The notes under the pieces: model-generated
What the model was told of the DNA's origin: nothing
Database searches by the model: none
Seen by the model: the letters and a program-made list of their open reading frames with translations, nothing else
Assembly: GCA_002315535.1 (NCBI GenBank)
Contig: DCHA01000063.1
Span: 2,038 to 18,217 of the forward strand
Reading direction: 5' to 3'
DNA: 16,180 nt
From: Firmicutes bacterium UBA1764
GTDB taxonomy: Bacteria > Bacillota > Clostridia > Peptostreptococcales > Anaerovoracaceae
In this document: positions 5,797-13,365 of the stretch, one piece after another
How positions within the stretch are numbered: the stretch's first letter is position 1
How the letters are laid out: every line of letters starts with the position of its first letter
Position numbers and translations under genes: made by a program

Positions 5797-8700
5797 ATGA
5801 TTAAAAACAGACGCAGAATAACTCTCATTCTTTTGGTTATTGCGATGCTTTTTTCAAGCTTTACCGCATGCTCAAGCCAGAAGAATGAGGCCTCTGTGCC
5901 TTCGACCGGCGATTCCGCCTCTTCAACATTAAGCACAAGCCTAACTCAGAATTCAGAGGTTGATAGCGATTCTTTAAAGGCACTGGCAATTAAATATTCA
6001 GGCAAGACAATCGGTGTACAATTAGGCACCGTTTTTGATGCTGTTATAAATACATATATTCCTGACGCTGTAGTGGAATATTATAATACAAATGCTGATA
6101 TGGCGCTTGCTCTGGAATCGGGCAAGATTAGTGCCTATATTATTGACGAGCCTATGGCAAGACTCTTGGGTCAGACATACACTGATCAATATATTACCGG
6201 AGAATTTATGAAGTCTCCGTATGCATATATATATCCAAAGGGTACTGAGAAAACCAAGGTCTTAATTGCTCAAATGAATGATTTTATTGCAAAAATTCAA
6301 TCTGATGGAACAATTAATGAACTCGATAGTATTTGGTTTGGGAACGATGAGTCCCTAAAAGTTGTAAATTATTCTGATTTAACCGGAGAAAATGGTACGC
6401 TTGAATATGCAATTTCGACAACCATTGGTGCTCCGTTTGCATATTTAAAAGACAATTCGTATGTAGGGTATGATGTCGATATGGCTGTTCGATTTTGCAG
6501 AGAGTACGGCTATAAGATTAATATAACAGACTATAATGTCGGAGGCTTTTTCGCATCCGTTTCCACCGGCATGTCTGACTTCGGAGGCACTTCCATTTGT
6601 GTTACAGAGGAACGTAAAGAGAGTATGGATTTCTCTGATCCAAATTATCAGGGGAGTGTGGTTCTGGTAACAAAAGAACGTTCTGAAACAGATGTAAGTG
6701 AGATTTCCGATGCTTCAGATTTTTCAGTTCTGAACGGGAAAAGCATAGGTGTTATTTCCGAGAGTGTTGGCAAAGATTATCTGGAAGAGCTTGTTCCAAA
6801 TTGCAATATAGTTGAGATTGATACTCTAAATGAAATGCTTTTAGCTCTTGAAGAAGGAAATATCGACGCTTATCTTGATGATCAACCACTTGTAAGGGTT
6901 GCATTGTCTTTGTATCCGAATCACCATGTGCTTGGCGTTGTAGATCAGTCTGACTATGCATTTTTATTTACAAAGAATAATCAGCAGTCAGATATGCTGA
7001 GAGTGCAGCTTAATGTGTTTATTAATGAGCTGCGATCCGATGGTACGCTTAATGAAATTGACAGCATTTGGTTCGGGGATGATGAATCTGTTAAGAATAT
7101 TGATTACAATTCGCTTACAGGTGTTAACGGTACAATTAAAATGGCTGTATGCACCGCTGTAGGTGAACCGTTTGTTTATAAAAAAAATAATAATATTTGC
7201 GGTTACGAGGCTGATATAGCCTATAGATTCTGCAAGGAAAATGGTTATAAGCTTGAATTCGTTGATACGGATTTTGGTAATATTTTTTCTTTAGTAGATA
7301 GTGGCGAATGTATTATGGGTGCTTCATGCATCACTATTACCGAAGAGCGCCAAGAACTTTACAATTTCTCTGACCCTGATTATCATGGCGGGAGCATTAT
7401 TGTTGTTAAAAGAGTTGATGAGTTTGATGTATCAACTATCAGCGGATCTGCTAAATTTGACGAGCTTGACGGCAAGAAAATTGGTTACCTGTCCGGATCA
7501 CTTTATAAGAGCTATATAGAGGAGTTAGTCAGCTCTCCAAATATTTTTGCTTACTCATCAAATTCAGAAATAGGCAAAGCATTAGAAGATGGGGTAATTG
7601 ACGCCTATATTGTTGATCAGCCTCTTGCTCGAATACTTGTAAAGCCTTATGAAAATCATCATGTTCATTCAGTCATAGCGAAGGAAGAATATGGATTTGC
7701 TTTTCAAAAGAACAATACCGAATATCCTCAGCTGAGGAGTCAAATGAATTCATTTCTTAAGGATTTGAAGACCTTTGGACTTTTGGATCAAATTGATGAT
7801 ATTTGGTTCGGCGAAAATACATCTTTAAAAACTGTTGATTATTCTGTGTTAACCGGAGAAAATGGTGTACTTCGCATGGCTGTTGTCAGCGGAGTAGGCG
7901 CCCCATTTATTTATAGTGATGGAAACCAGTTTATTGGTTATGACATAGATATCGCCATAAGGTTTTGTGAGGAATACGGATATGGACTCGAAATATACGA
8001 TTGCGACAGTGTAAAGAGTGCACTGGAGGGTGTGGCAGCCGGAAATTATGACCTCGCCGGTTCCTGCATTACTGTTTCGCAGGATAGAAAACAGCTTGTT
8101 GATTTCTCCGATCCTGATTATTATGGCGGCGTTATTTTTATTACAAAAGGCGCAGAGGTAGAAAAAACATCAAAGCTTTCAGATTTCTTCACTTCCATAT
8201 CAAACAGCTTCCAAAAAACTTTTATCAGGGAGGAGCGCTGGAAGGTGTTTGCCAGTGGCCTGGGTATTACGGTCTCAATCTCTGTGCTTTCTGCTATATT
8301 CGGAAGTGCGATGGGCTTTGGTTTGTTCCTGGTATACAGAAAAGAAAAGAGAGTTATTAACACTGTTATTGACTGGGTATCAAGATTCCTTCAAATGACA
8401 CCTGTGGTAGTAATACTGATGATATTTTATTATTTGATATTCGGCAAGTTTGGATTTGAAGGAATAGTAGTTTCAATAATAACATTCTCGCTTATGTTTG
8501 CCTGCGGTGTTGTAAGCATTTTTAATGCTGCTGTAAAAGCAGTTGATCCGGGTCAGGCTCTGGCAGTAAGAGCTCTTGGATATAAGGATACAAAGGGCTT
8601 TATTCGCATGATATTGCCTCAGGCTATTCCACATTTTATTCCCGGATATAAGAGCGAAATTGTCGGACTTATCAAGAACACCTCAATCGTAAGCTATGTT

Positions 8701-8901
8701 GCGGTGCAGGATCTTACAATGGTAACAGATATTATTCGTGCAAGAACCTATGAAGCTTTCTTCCCGCTTATTGCGACGGCTGCGATCTATTTCTTAATGG
8801 CATTGCTTCTTACCAAGCTAATAGAAAGAATTGAGATAAATATTGATCCAAGCAACAGGAAGGTAAGCCGTATCTTGAAAGGGGTGAAGACTGATGATTG
8901 A
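5797..8901 (+). CDS. ABC importer: tandem substrate-binding lobes fused to permease
   Basis: A 1034-residue fusion of the polar-amino-acid ABC importer family. Residues 1-25 form a lipoprotein-type signal with a lipobox-like FTAC (C25). Residues 62-785 are SBP family 3 (PF00497-like) lobes. The order read is: lobe 2 (62-182), lobe 1 (200-292), lobe 2 (about 305-427), lobe 1 (447-537), lobe 2 (about 550-672), lobe 1 (692-785). Each lobe 1 has the ligand-site pattern TEER...FSDPxYxG; each lobe 2 begins with GKxIG and ends with WFGxxxSLK. The repeat period is 245 residues (W180, W425, W670). Residues about 815-1010 form a five-helix HisM/GlnP-type permease with an EAA-like loop near 917-950 (DPGQALAVRALGY...LPQAIP). 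Receptor-permease fusions such as lactococcal GlnP are known, but this array starts and stops on half receptors. The ribosome site is weak. The end overlaps the ATPase gene by 8 bases. Substrate is probably an amino acid; I cannot say which. Confidence 0.9.
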   Translation: MIKNRRRITLILLVIAMLFSSFTACSSQKNEASVPSTGDSASSTLSTSLTQNSEVDSDSLKALAIKYSGKTIGVQLGTVFDAVINTYIPDAVVEYYNTNADMALALESGKISAYIIDEPMARLLGQTYTDQYITGEFMKSPYAYIYPKGTEKTKVLIAQMNDFIAKIQSDGTINELDSIWFGNDESLKVVNYSDLTGENGTLEYAISTTIGAPFAYLKDNSYVGYDVDMAVRFCREYGYKINITDYNVGGFFASVSTGMSDFGGTSICVTEERKESMDFSDPNYQGSVVLVTKERSETDVSEISDASDFSVLNGKSIGVISESVGKDYLEELVPNCNIVEIDTLNEMLLALEEGNIDAYLDDQPLVRVALSLYPNHHVLGVVDQSDYAFLFTKNNQQSDMLRVQLNVFINELRSDGTLNEIDSIWFGDDESVKNIDYNSLTGVNGTIKMAVCTAVGEPFVYKKNNNICGYEADIAYRFCKENGYKLEFVDTDFGNIFSLVDSGECIMGASCITITEERQELYNFSDPDYHGGSIIVVKRVDEFDVSTISGSAKFDELDGKKIGYLSGSLYKSYIEELVSSPNIFAYSSNSEIGKALEDGVIDAYIVDQPLARILVKPYENHHVHSVIAKEEYGFAFQKNNTEYPQLRSQMNSFLKDLKTFGLLDQIDDIWFGENTSLKTVDYSVLTGENGVLRMAVVSGVGAPFIYSDGNQFIGYDIDIAIRFCEEYGYGLEIYDCDSVKSALEGVAAGNYDLAGSCITVSQDRKQLVDFSDPDYYGGVIFITKGAEVEKTSKLSDFFTSISNSFQKTFIREERWKVFASGLGITVSISVLSAIFGSAMGFGLFLVYRKEKRVINTVIDWVSRFLQMTPVVVILMIFYYLIFGKFGFEGIVVSIITFSLMFACGVVSIFNAAVKAVDPGQALAVRALGYKDTKGFIRMILPQAIPHFIPGYKSEIVGLIKNTSIVSYVAVQDLTMVTDIIRARTYEAFFPLIATAAIYFLMALLLTKLIERIEINIDPSNRKVSRILKGVKTDD

Positions 8902-9979
8902 GCTTAAGCATATTTCAAAAGCTTATGATGATGTTACACCTCTTAAGGATGTAAATACTATTATCAATGACGGCGATGTAATTGCTGTTATAGGGCCCTC
9001 GGGCTGCGGCAAGTCAACGTTGCTTAAAATGATTAATTTGCTGGAGCGTCCAAGCTCGGGCCAGGTTATCGTTGATGGTGAGGATATTACAGCGCCTGAC
9101 TATCCGACATATGAAATCGGCCGAAAGATAGGCATGGTTTTCCAGAGCTTTAATCTTTTTGACCACTTAACAGTTGTTGAGAATGTAATGATTCCTCAGA
9201 TGGATTTGCTCGGAAGATCCAAGCAGGAGGCTTACGACAGGGCAATCGAGCTGCTTCATCAGGTTGGAATGGACAGCCGCGCTCTGCAATATCCTAAGAT
9301 TCTCTCCGGAGGTCAAAAGCAGCGTGTTGCAATTGCGAGAACTCTGGCTATGGATCCAGAGGTCATCTTATTTGACGAACCTACCTCAGCATTGGATCCG
9401 ACCATGGTTGGTGAGGTTCAGGCCGTTATTCGTGATCTTGCAAAGACAGGTATCACCATGCTGATTGTTACTCATGAAATGAAGTTCGCCAGAGAAATCA
9501 GCAGCCGAGTTTTCTATATGGATCAGGGTGAGATTTACGAGGATGGAAGTCCTGAGCAGATTTTTGAAAATCCGCAGAGAGATTTGACACGAAGATTTAT
9601 CAAGCAGCTTAAGGTCTTTGAGACCTTGATTGATAAAAGAAATTATGATTTCCTTGGCGCAATCAGTGAAATCGAGCGCTATGGAAACAATGTGCAGCTT
9701 GAGAAAAAGCAGGTATATGCACTTCAGTCTGTATTTGAAGAGCTGTGCCAGCAGATACTTTTAAAGCACAATCCTGACTATCACATTAAGTTCACTGTTG
9801 AGTATAGTGAAAAGGATAGTGAGATTAGTATTTCTGCTGAGTACAACGGTGATCTCTTTAACCCGGAGGATACGGATAATGGGGTGTCTCTGGCTATTCT
9901 GAGGAGCAGGATCAGCAGTCTTGTGTATTCTCAGGATGAGGATAGTGAATACAGGAATAAATTAGTTATGAGGCTATAG
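8894..9979 (+). CDS. Polar amino acid ABC transporter ATPase with C-terminal extension
   Basis: Residues 1-240 are a complete GlnQ/HisP-type ATPase that would power the fused receptor-permease encoded just upstream: Walker A GPSGCGKST (34-42), Q-loop in VFQSFNLF, signature LSGGQ (137-141), Walker B VILFDEPTSALDP (D161, E162) and switch H194. Family members normally end near residue 240; this one is 361 residues. The extra part (about 245-361) has a pattern like the GHKL ATPase fold of SpoIIAB/RsbW: a helix with VFEELCQQILLKH (N-box position, 280-292), strands, YNGDLFNPED (317-326) like a D-x-G-x-x-F box, NGVSLAILRSRI (329-340) like the GxGL helix, and a final NKLVMRL strand. The key Asn and Asp of GHKL enzymes seem to be replaced, so ATP binding there is doubtful and a regulatory role more likely. 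The gene overlaps its partner by 8 bases. A bidirectional terminator follows at 10021. Confidence 0.93.
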   Translation: MIELKHISKAYDDVTPLKDVNTIINDGDVIAVIGPSGCGKSTLLKMINLLERPSSGQVIVDGEDITAPDYPTYEIGRKIGMVFQSFNLFDHLTVVENVMIPQMDLLGRSKQEAYDRAIELLHQVGMDSRALQYPKILSGGQKQRVAIARTLAMDPEVILFDEPTSALDPTMVGEVQAVIRDLAKTGITMLIVTHEMKFAREISSRVFYMDQGEIYEDGSPEQIFENPQRDLTRRFIKQLKVFETLIDKRNYDFLGAISEIERYGNNVQLEKKQVYALQSVFEELCQQILLKHNPDYHIKFTVEYSEKDSEISISAEYNGDLFNPEDTDNGVSLAILRSRISSLVYSQDEDSEYRNKLVMRL

Positions 9980-10020
9980 TGACGCCCTGTCGGGTTCGAT
10001 TTCCTTCATCAAATGCTATC

Positions 10021-10063
10021 AAGAAATTAAAAACCACAGCGTATGCTGTGGTTTTAATTTCTT
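10021..10063. terminator. Bidirectional terminator between the ABC operon and tRNA-Glu
   Basis: A long hairpin: AAGAAATTAAAA(A)CCACAGC, loop GTAT (10041-10044), then GCTGTGG and TTTTAATTTCTT, with one unpaired A. The GC-rich core CCACAGC/GCTGTGG is flanked by T-rich tracts on each strand, so it can stop rightward transcription from the ATPase gene and leftward transcription from the tRNA gene. Its right edge touches the last base of the tRNA CCA end, so the tRNA transcript would have almost no trailer before the hairpin. Confidence 0.88.
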
Positions 10064-10138
10064 GGTAGCCTCAACGGGAATCGAACCCGTGATTCCGCCT
10101 TGAGAGGGCGACGTCTTGAACCGCTTGACCATGAGGCC
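10063..10138 (-). tRNA. tRNA-Glu (anticodon CTC)
   Basis: On the minus strand a complete cloverleaf can be folded. The acceptor stem is GGCCTCA with TGAGGCT (one G-U at the first pair), with discriminator A and an encoded CCA. The D arm is GTC...GAC with AAGCGGTTCAA. The anticodon stem is TCGCC/GGCGG with loop CTCTCAA, placing CTC as the anticodon (reads GAG, glutamate). The T arm is ACGGG-TTCGATT-CCCGT. It has 76 bases including CCA. Most bacteria decode both Glu codons with a TTC tRNA, so this is probably a second isoacceptor. It lies divergently beside the glutamyl-tRNA synthetase gene. Confidence 0.96.
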
Positions 10139-10166
10139 GTATTAACTCATTTTTGAGCGCTTAATT

Positions 10167-10195
10167 ATTATATAGGCTAATTAGTGTTTTTGCAA
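10167..10195 (-). promoter_or_regulatory. Promoter of the tRNA-Glu gene
   Basis: On the minus strand TTGCAA (-35, 10190-10195) is followed after exactly 17 bases by a perfect TATAAT (-10, 10167-10172). The -10 ends 28 bases before the first base of the tRNA, so transcription would start about 20 bases upstream of the mature 5' end. This is the clearest sigma-A-type promoter in the window, as expected for a stable RNA gene. Confidence 0.82.
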
Positions 10196-10278
10196 GATAA
10201 TTTCTTATAATCACTGTAATTTTAATGGCTAATTTGGTAAAATGTAAAGGTTATATGACATATTGAAAGGAATTTAAA

Positions 10279-11937
10279 ATGGATTATAAAGAATTAGCTG
10301 AATTATTATTCCCGGAAATCACAAAAACTCCGGCAGATTACGAACAAATATATCCAAAGAGATCTATGAAGGAGGGTGCCGCTGTTACAAGAATGGCACC
10401 AAGCCCGACAGGCTTTATTCACCTTGGTAATCTTTACGGCGCGATGGCAGACGAAAGAATAGCACATACCACAGGTGGTCTTTGCTATCTCAGAATTGAA
10501 GATACTGATGATAAGAGAGAGGTTGAGGGAGCAATTCCTGTTCTCATTGATACACTTGGCTACTTCGGAATAAAGTTCGATGAAGGCGCTATGGGCGAGG
10601 ATGAAGAATCAGCTATCGGAAGCTATGGTCCATATTGGCAAAGTCACAGAAGTGACATATACAAGGCTTGCGTTAAGTATCTCGTAGAGCAGGGCAAGGC
10701 TTATCCTTGCTTTATGAGCGAAGAGGAAATCTCTGAAATCAGAGCAGGCCAGGAAGCGAGAAAGGAAAACCCCGGAATCTACGGTAAATATGCAAAGTAC
10801 AGAGATGCAAGCATCGAAGAGATTAAGAAGCACCTTGACGCCGGAGAAGTACCTGTAATGCGTTTCAGATCAGAAGGCGATCCTTCAAAGTATTTTGAAA
10901 TTACAGACGGTATTCGCGGAAAGGTTTCAATGCCTGAGAATATTCAGGATGTTGTTATCTTAAAGCAAATAGGTCTTCCGACATATCACTTTGCTCATGT
11001 AGTTGATGATCACTTTATGAGAACAACTCATGTAGTAAGAGGTGAGGAGTGGTTACCATCACTTCCAATCCATGTACAGCTCTTTGATGCTATGGGTTGG
11101 GAATATCCAATCTTCTGTCACAACACAGTTCTCATGAAGATTGATGAGACAACAGGTCAAAAGAGAAAGCTTTCAAAGAGAAAGGATCCGGAGCTTGGAC
11201 TTTCATTCTACAAGCAGATGGGTTACTTCCCTGAAGCAGTAAGAGAATACATCATGACAATTCTCAACTCTGACTATGAGGAATGGAGAATCGCAAATCC
11301 ACTTACTGATTACAATGAGTTTAAGTTCTCTGCTTCAAAGATGAGTAACTCCGGAACAATGTTTGATCTTAACAAGCTCAACGATGTTTCAAAGGATGTT
11401 CTCGCAAAGAAGTCCGCAGAAGAAATTTACGATTTCTGCCTTGCATGGGCCGAAGAATACAATCAGCCAAAGGCTGAAAGCATGAAGGCAAATAAGGAAC
11501 TGTATCTCAAGATCTTTGATATCGATCGCGGCGGTGAGAAGCCGAGAAAAGACCTTGTTTATGCAGAGCAGATTGTAAAGTTTATCAGCTATTTCTTCGA
11601 TGATGAATTTGTCGTTGAAAATGAGATGCCGGCTGAATGCAAGGATGATCTCAAGGTAATTCTTGAAAAGTATAAAGAAATCTATGATCCTGCAGATGAT
11701 AATAGCACTTGGTTTGGAAAGATCAAGGCTCTGGGCACAGAGCTCGGCTATGCGGAAAAGCCAAAGGATTACAAGAAAAATCCTGATCAGTTCAAAGGTC
11801 ATGTAGGTCATATCTCAAGCGTAATCAGAATTGCAATGACAGGCAGAAGCAACAGCCCTGATCTTTGGACAATTCAGCAGATTATGGGCAAGGATATGGT
11901 TCTCAGAAGAATAGATAAGGCGCTCAGCGAAATATAA
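10279..11937 (+). CDS. gltX: Glutamyl-tRNA synthetase, long form
   Basis: A 552-residue class I aminoacyl-tRNA synthetase of the Glu/Gln group. It charges tRNA with glutamate in the cytoplasm. Seen: an extension of about 38 residues before the catalytic core, then MAPSPTGFIHLGN with the HIGH-type signature HLGN (48-51), LRIEDTDD, the Rossmann-fold connecting region, VVRGEEW, and the KMSKS-type loop KLSKR (297-301). The C-terminal part (about 330-552) is the tRNA anticodon-binding region. The common GltX is about 480-490 residues, so this is a longer variant; I believe similar long forms exist in clostridia, but cannot check. AAAGGA, 8 bases before the ATG, supports the start. The leader of 140 bases shows no T-box. 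thrC follows after 3 bases. Whether it also charges tRNA-Gln (non-discriminating) cannot be read by eye. Confidence 0.92.
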   Translation: MDYKELAELLFPEITKTPADYEQIYPKRSMKEGAAVTRMAPSPTGFIHLGNLYGAMADERIAHTTGGLCYLRIEDTDDKREVEGAIPVLIDTLGYFGIKFDEGAMGEDEESAIGSYGPYWQSHRSDIYKACVKYLVEQGKAYPCFMSEEEISEIRAGQEARKENPGIYGKYAKYRDASIEEIKKHLDAGEVPVMRFRSEGDPSKYFEITDGIRGKVSMPENIQDVVILKQIGLPTYHFAHVVDDHFMRTTHVVRGEEWLPSLPIHVQLFDAMGWEYPIFCHNTVLMKIDETTGQKRKLSKRKDPELGLSFYKQMGYFPEAVREYIMTILNSDYEEWRIANPLTDYNEFKFSASKMSNSGTMFDLNKLNDVSKDVLAKKSAEEIYDFCLAWAEEYNQPKAESMKANKELYLKIFDIDRGGEKPRKDLVYAEQIVKFISYFFDDEFVVENEMPAECKDDLKVILEKYKEIYDPADDNSTWFGKIKALGTELGYAEKPKDYKKNPDQFKGHVGHISSVIRIAMTGRSNSPDLWTIQQIMGKDMVLRRIDKALSEI

Positions 11938-11940
11938 GCA

Positions 11941-13365
11941 ATGGAATATAAATCAACAAGGGGCCAGGCTCCTAACATGACAATTTCACAGGCAATTATT
12001 CAGGGCATTGCTGCAGACGGCGGTCTTTATGTTCCTGATGCTTTCCCTAAGCTCGGCGGTGACTGGGAAGCACTTGGAAAGCTTAACTATCAGGAGCTTG
12101 CCTATGAAGTATTAAAGGGATATCTTCACAATTTTTCAGATGAAGAAATAAAGGCATGTATTGCCGGAGCTTACAACGACAAGTTCGAAAAATCCGAAAT
12201 CGTCCCCGTAGTAAAGGCCGGAGGAGCTTTCTTTGCGGAGCTTTATCATGGTCCGACTGCGGCATTTAAGGACATGGCGCTCAGCCTCATGCCATATCTT
12301 TTAACCACCTCCGTGAAAAAAGAGGGCGAAGATAAGACTGTTGTAATTATTGTGTCTACATCCGGAGATACCGGAATGGCCGCACTTAAGGGCTTTGAGA
12401 ATGTGCCGGGCACCGAGGTAGTAGTATTCTTCCCGGATGGCGCCGTATCACCTGTTCAGGAAAGACAGATGAGAACCGCAGAGGGAAGGAATGCGCATGT
12501 ATTCTCAATCTACGGAAATTTCGATGATGCACAGACCGCGCAAAAGAAAATCTTAAATGATAAGGAATTTGCGCTAGAAATGGCAGAGCAGCATAATATC
12601 AAATTCTCTGCGGCTAATTCAATGAACATTGGAAGACTTATTCCGCAGATTGTTTATTATGTTTGGGGCTATCTCAGAATGATTGAAGCCGGCGAAATAA
12701 AGGCCGGAGATAAAATCAACATAGATGTTCCGTCAGGAAACTTCGGTAATATTCTTTCTGCATACTATGCATACAGAATGGGGCTTCCTGTTAACAAGTT
12801 TATTTGTGCATCAAATAAAAACAAGGTGTTAACCGATTTCTTTAATACCGGCGTATATGACACCAAGCGTGAGTTTTATGTAACTAATTCTCCATCCATG
12901 GATATTTTGGTTTCATCAAATCTTGAGAGACTTTTGTACCATGTGCTTGGAGACGGCGATAAGGTTGCTGAGCTGATGAAGGCTCTGGCGGAAGACAAGC
13001 ACTACGAAGTAGATAAAGATGCCTTTTCTCTTTTCAGTGGAGCATATGCAGACGAATCAGAAATAATCGATGCAATTGCGGAAATGTTTAAGGAAAACGG
13101 CTATTTAATGGATACTCACACGGCTGTTGCCTATGCTGTTTACAAAAAGCTTGGAGACAACACACCGACTCTTATCGCATCAACTGCAAGCCCATACAAA
13201 TTCGGAGATGCGGTTAGCAAGGCAATAGGAAAGCCTATTGAGGATACCGGAGTAAGTATTCCGAGGGGACTCAGAGACCTTGATAAGAAACAGATAGTAT
13301 TTACAGAGGCTATTCCAAAGGAAAGCATGAAGGAAAAAATAAGAAATGAATTTGAAGGATTTTAA
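11941..13365 (+). CDS. thrC: Threonine synthase
   Basis: A 474-residue pyridoxal-phosphate enzyme that converts O-phosphohomoserine to threonine, the last step of threonine synthesis. It belongs to the longer class seen in E. coli and clostridia, not the short 350-residue Bacillus class. Seen: the N-terminal YKSTRGQAP and ADGGLYVPDAFP motifs, the PLP-binding lysine in HGPTAAFKDMAL (K110), the STSGDTGMAAL block, and SGNFGNILSAYYA, which is the loop that binds the cofactor and substrate phosphate. It starts 3 bases after gltX with no strong ribosome site, so it probably depends on coupled translation. Its end overlaps murC by 20 bases. No other threonine gene is nearby, so operon membership with gltX and murC is positional rather than a pathway grouping. 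Confidence 0.94.
   Translation: MEYKSTRGQAPNMTISQAIIQGIAADGGLYVPDAFPKLGGDWEALGKLNYQELAYEVLKGYLHNFSDEEIKACIAGAYNDKFEKSEIVPVVKAGGAFFAELYHGPTAAFKDMALSLMPYLLTTSVKKEGEDKTVVIIVSTSGDTGMAALKGFENVPGTEVVVFFPDGAVSPVQERQMRTAEGRNAHVFSIYGNFDDAQTAQKKILNDKEFALEMAEQHNIKFSAANSMNIGRLIPQIVYYVWGYLRMIEAGEIKAGDKINIDVPSGNFGNILSAYYAYRMGLPVNKFICASNKNKVLTDFFNTGVYDTKREFYVTNSPSMDILVSSNLERLLYHVLGDGDKVAELMKALAEDKHYEVDKDAFSLFSGAYADESEIIDAIAEMFKENGYLMDTHTAVAYAVYKKLGDNTPTLIASTASPYKFGDAVSKAIGKPIEDTGVSIPRGLRDLDKKQIVFTEAIPKESMKEKIRNEFEGF

Noticed and set aside
9990..10007. GGGTTCGATTTCC after the ABC ATPase gene looks like the T arm of a tRNA, possibly an integration scar.
   Set aside because: The flanking bases do not form a five-pair T stem and no acceptor half or matching repeat is seen nearby.
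10139..10278. T-box leader or riboswitch before gltX.
   Set aside because: The stretch is only 140 bases, holds the tRNA promoter on the other strand, and shows no specifier stem, T-box sequence or terminator hairpin.
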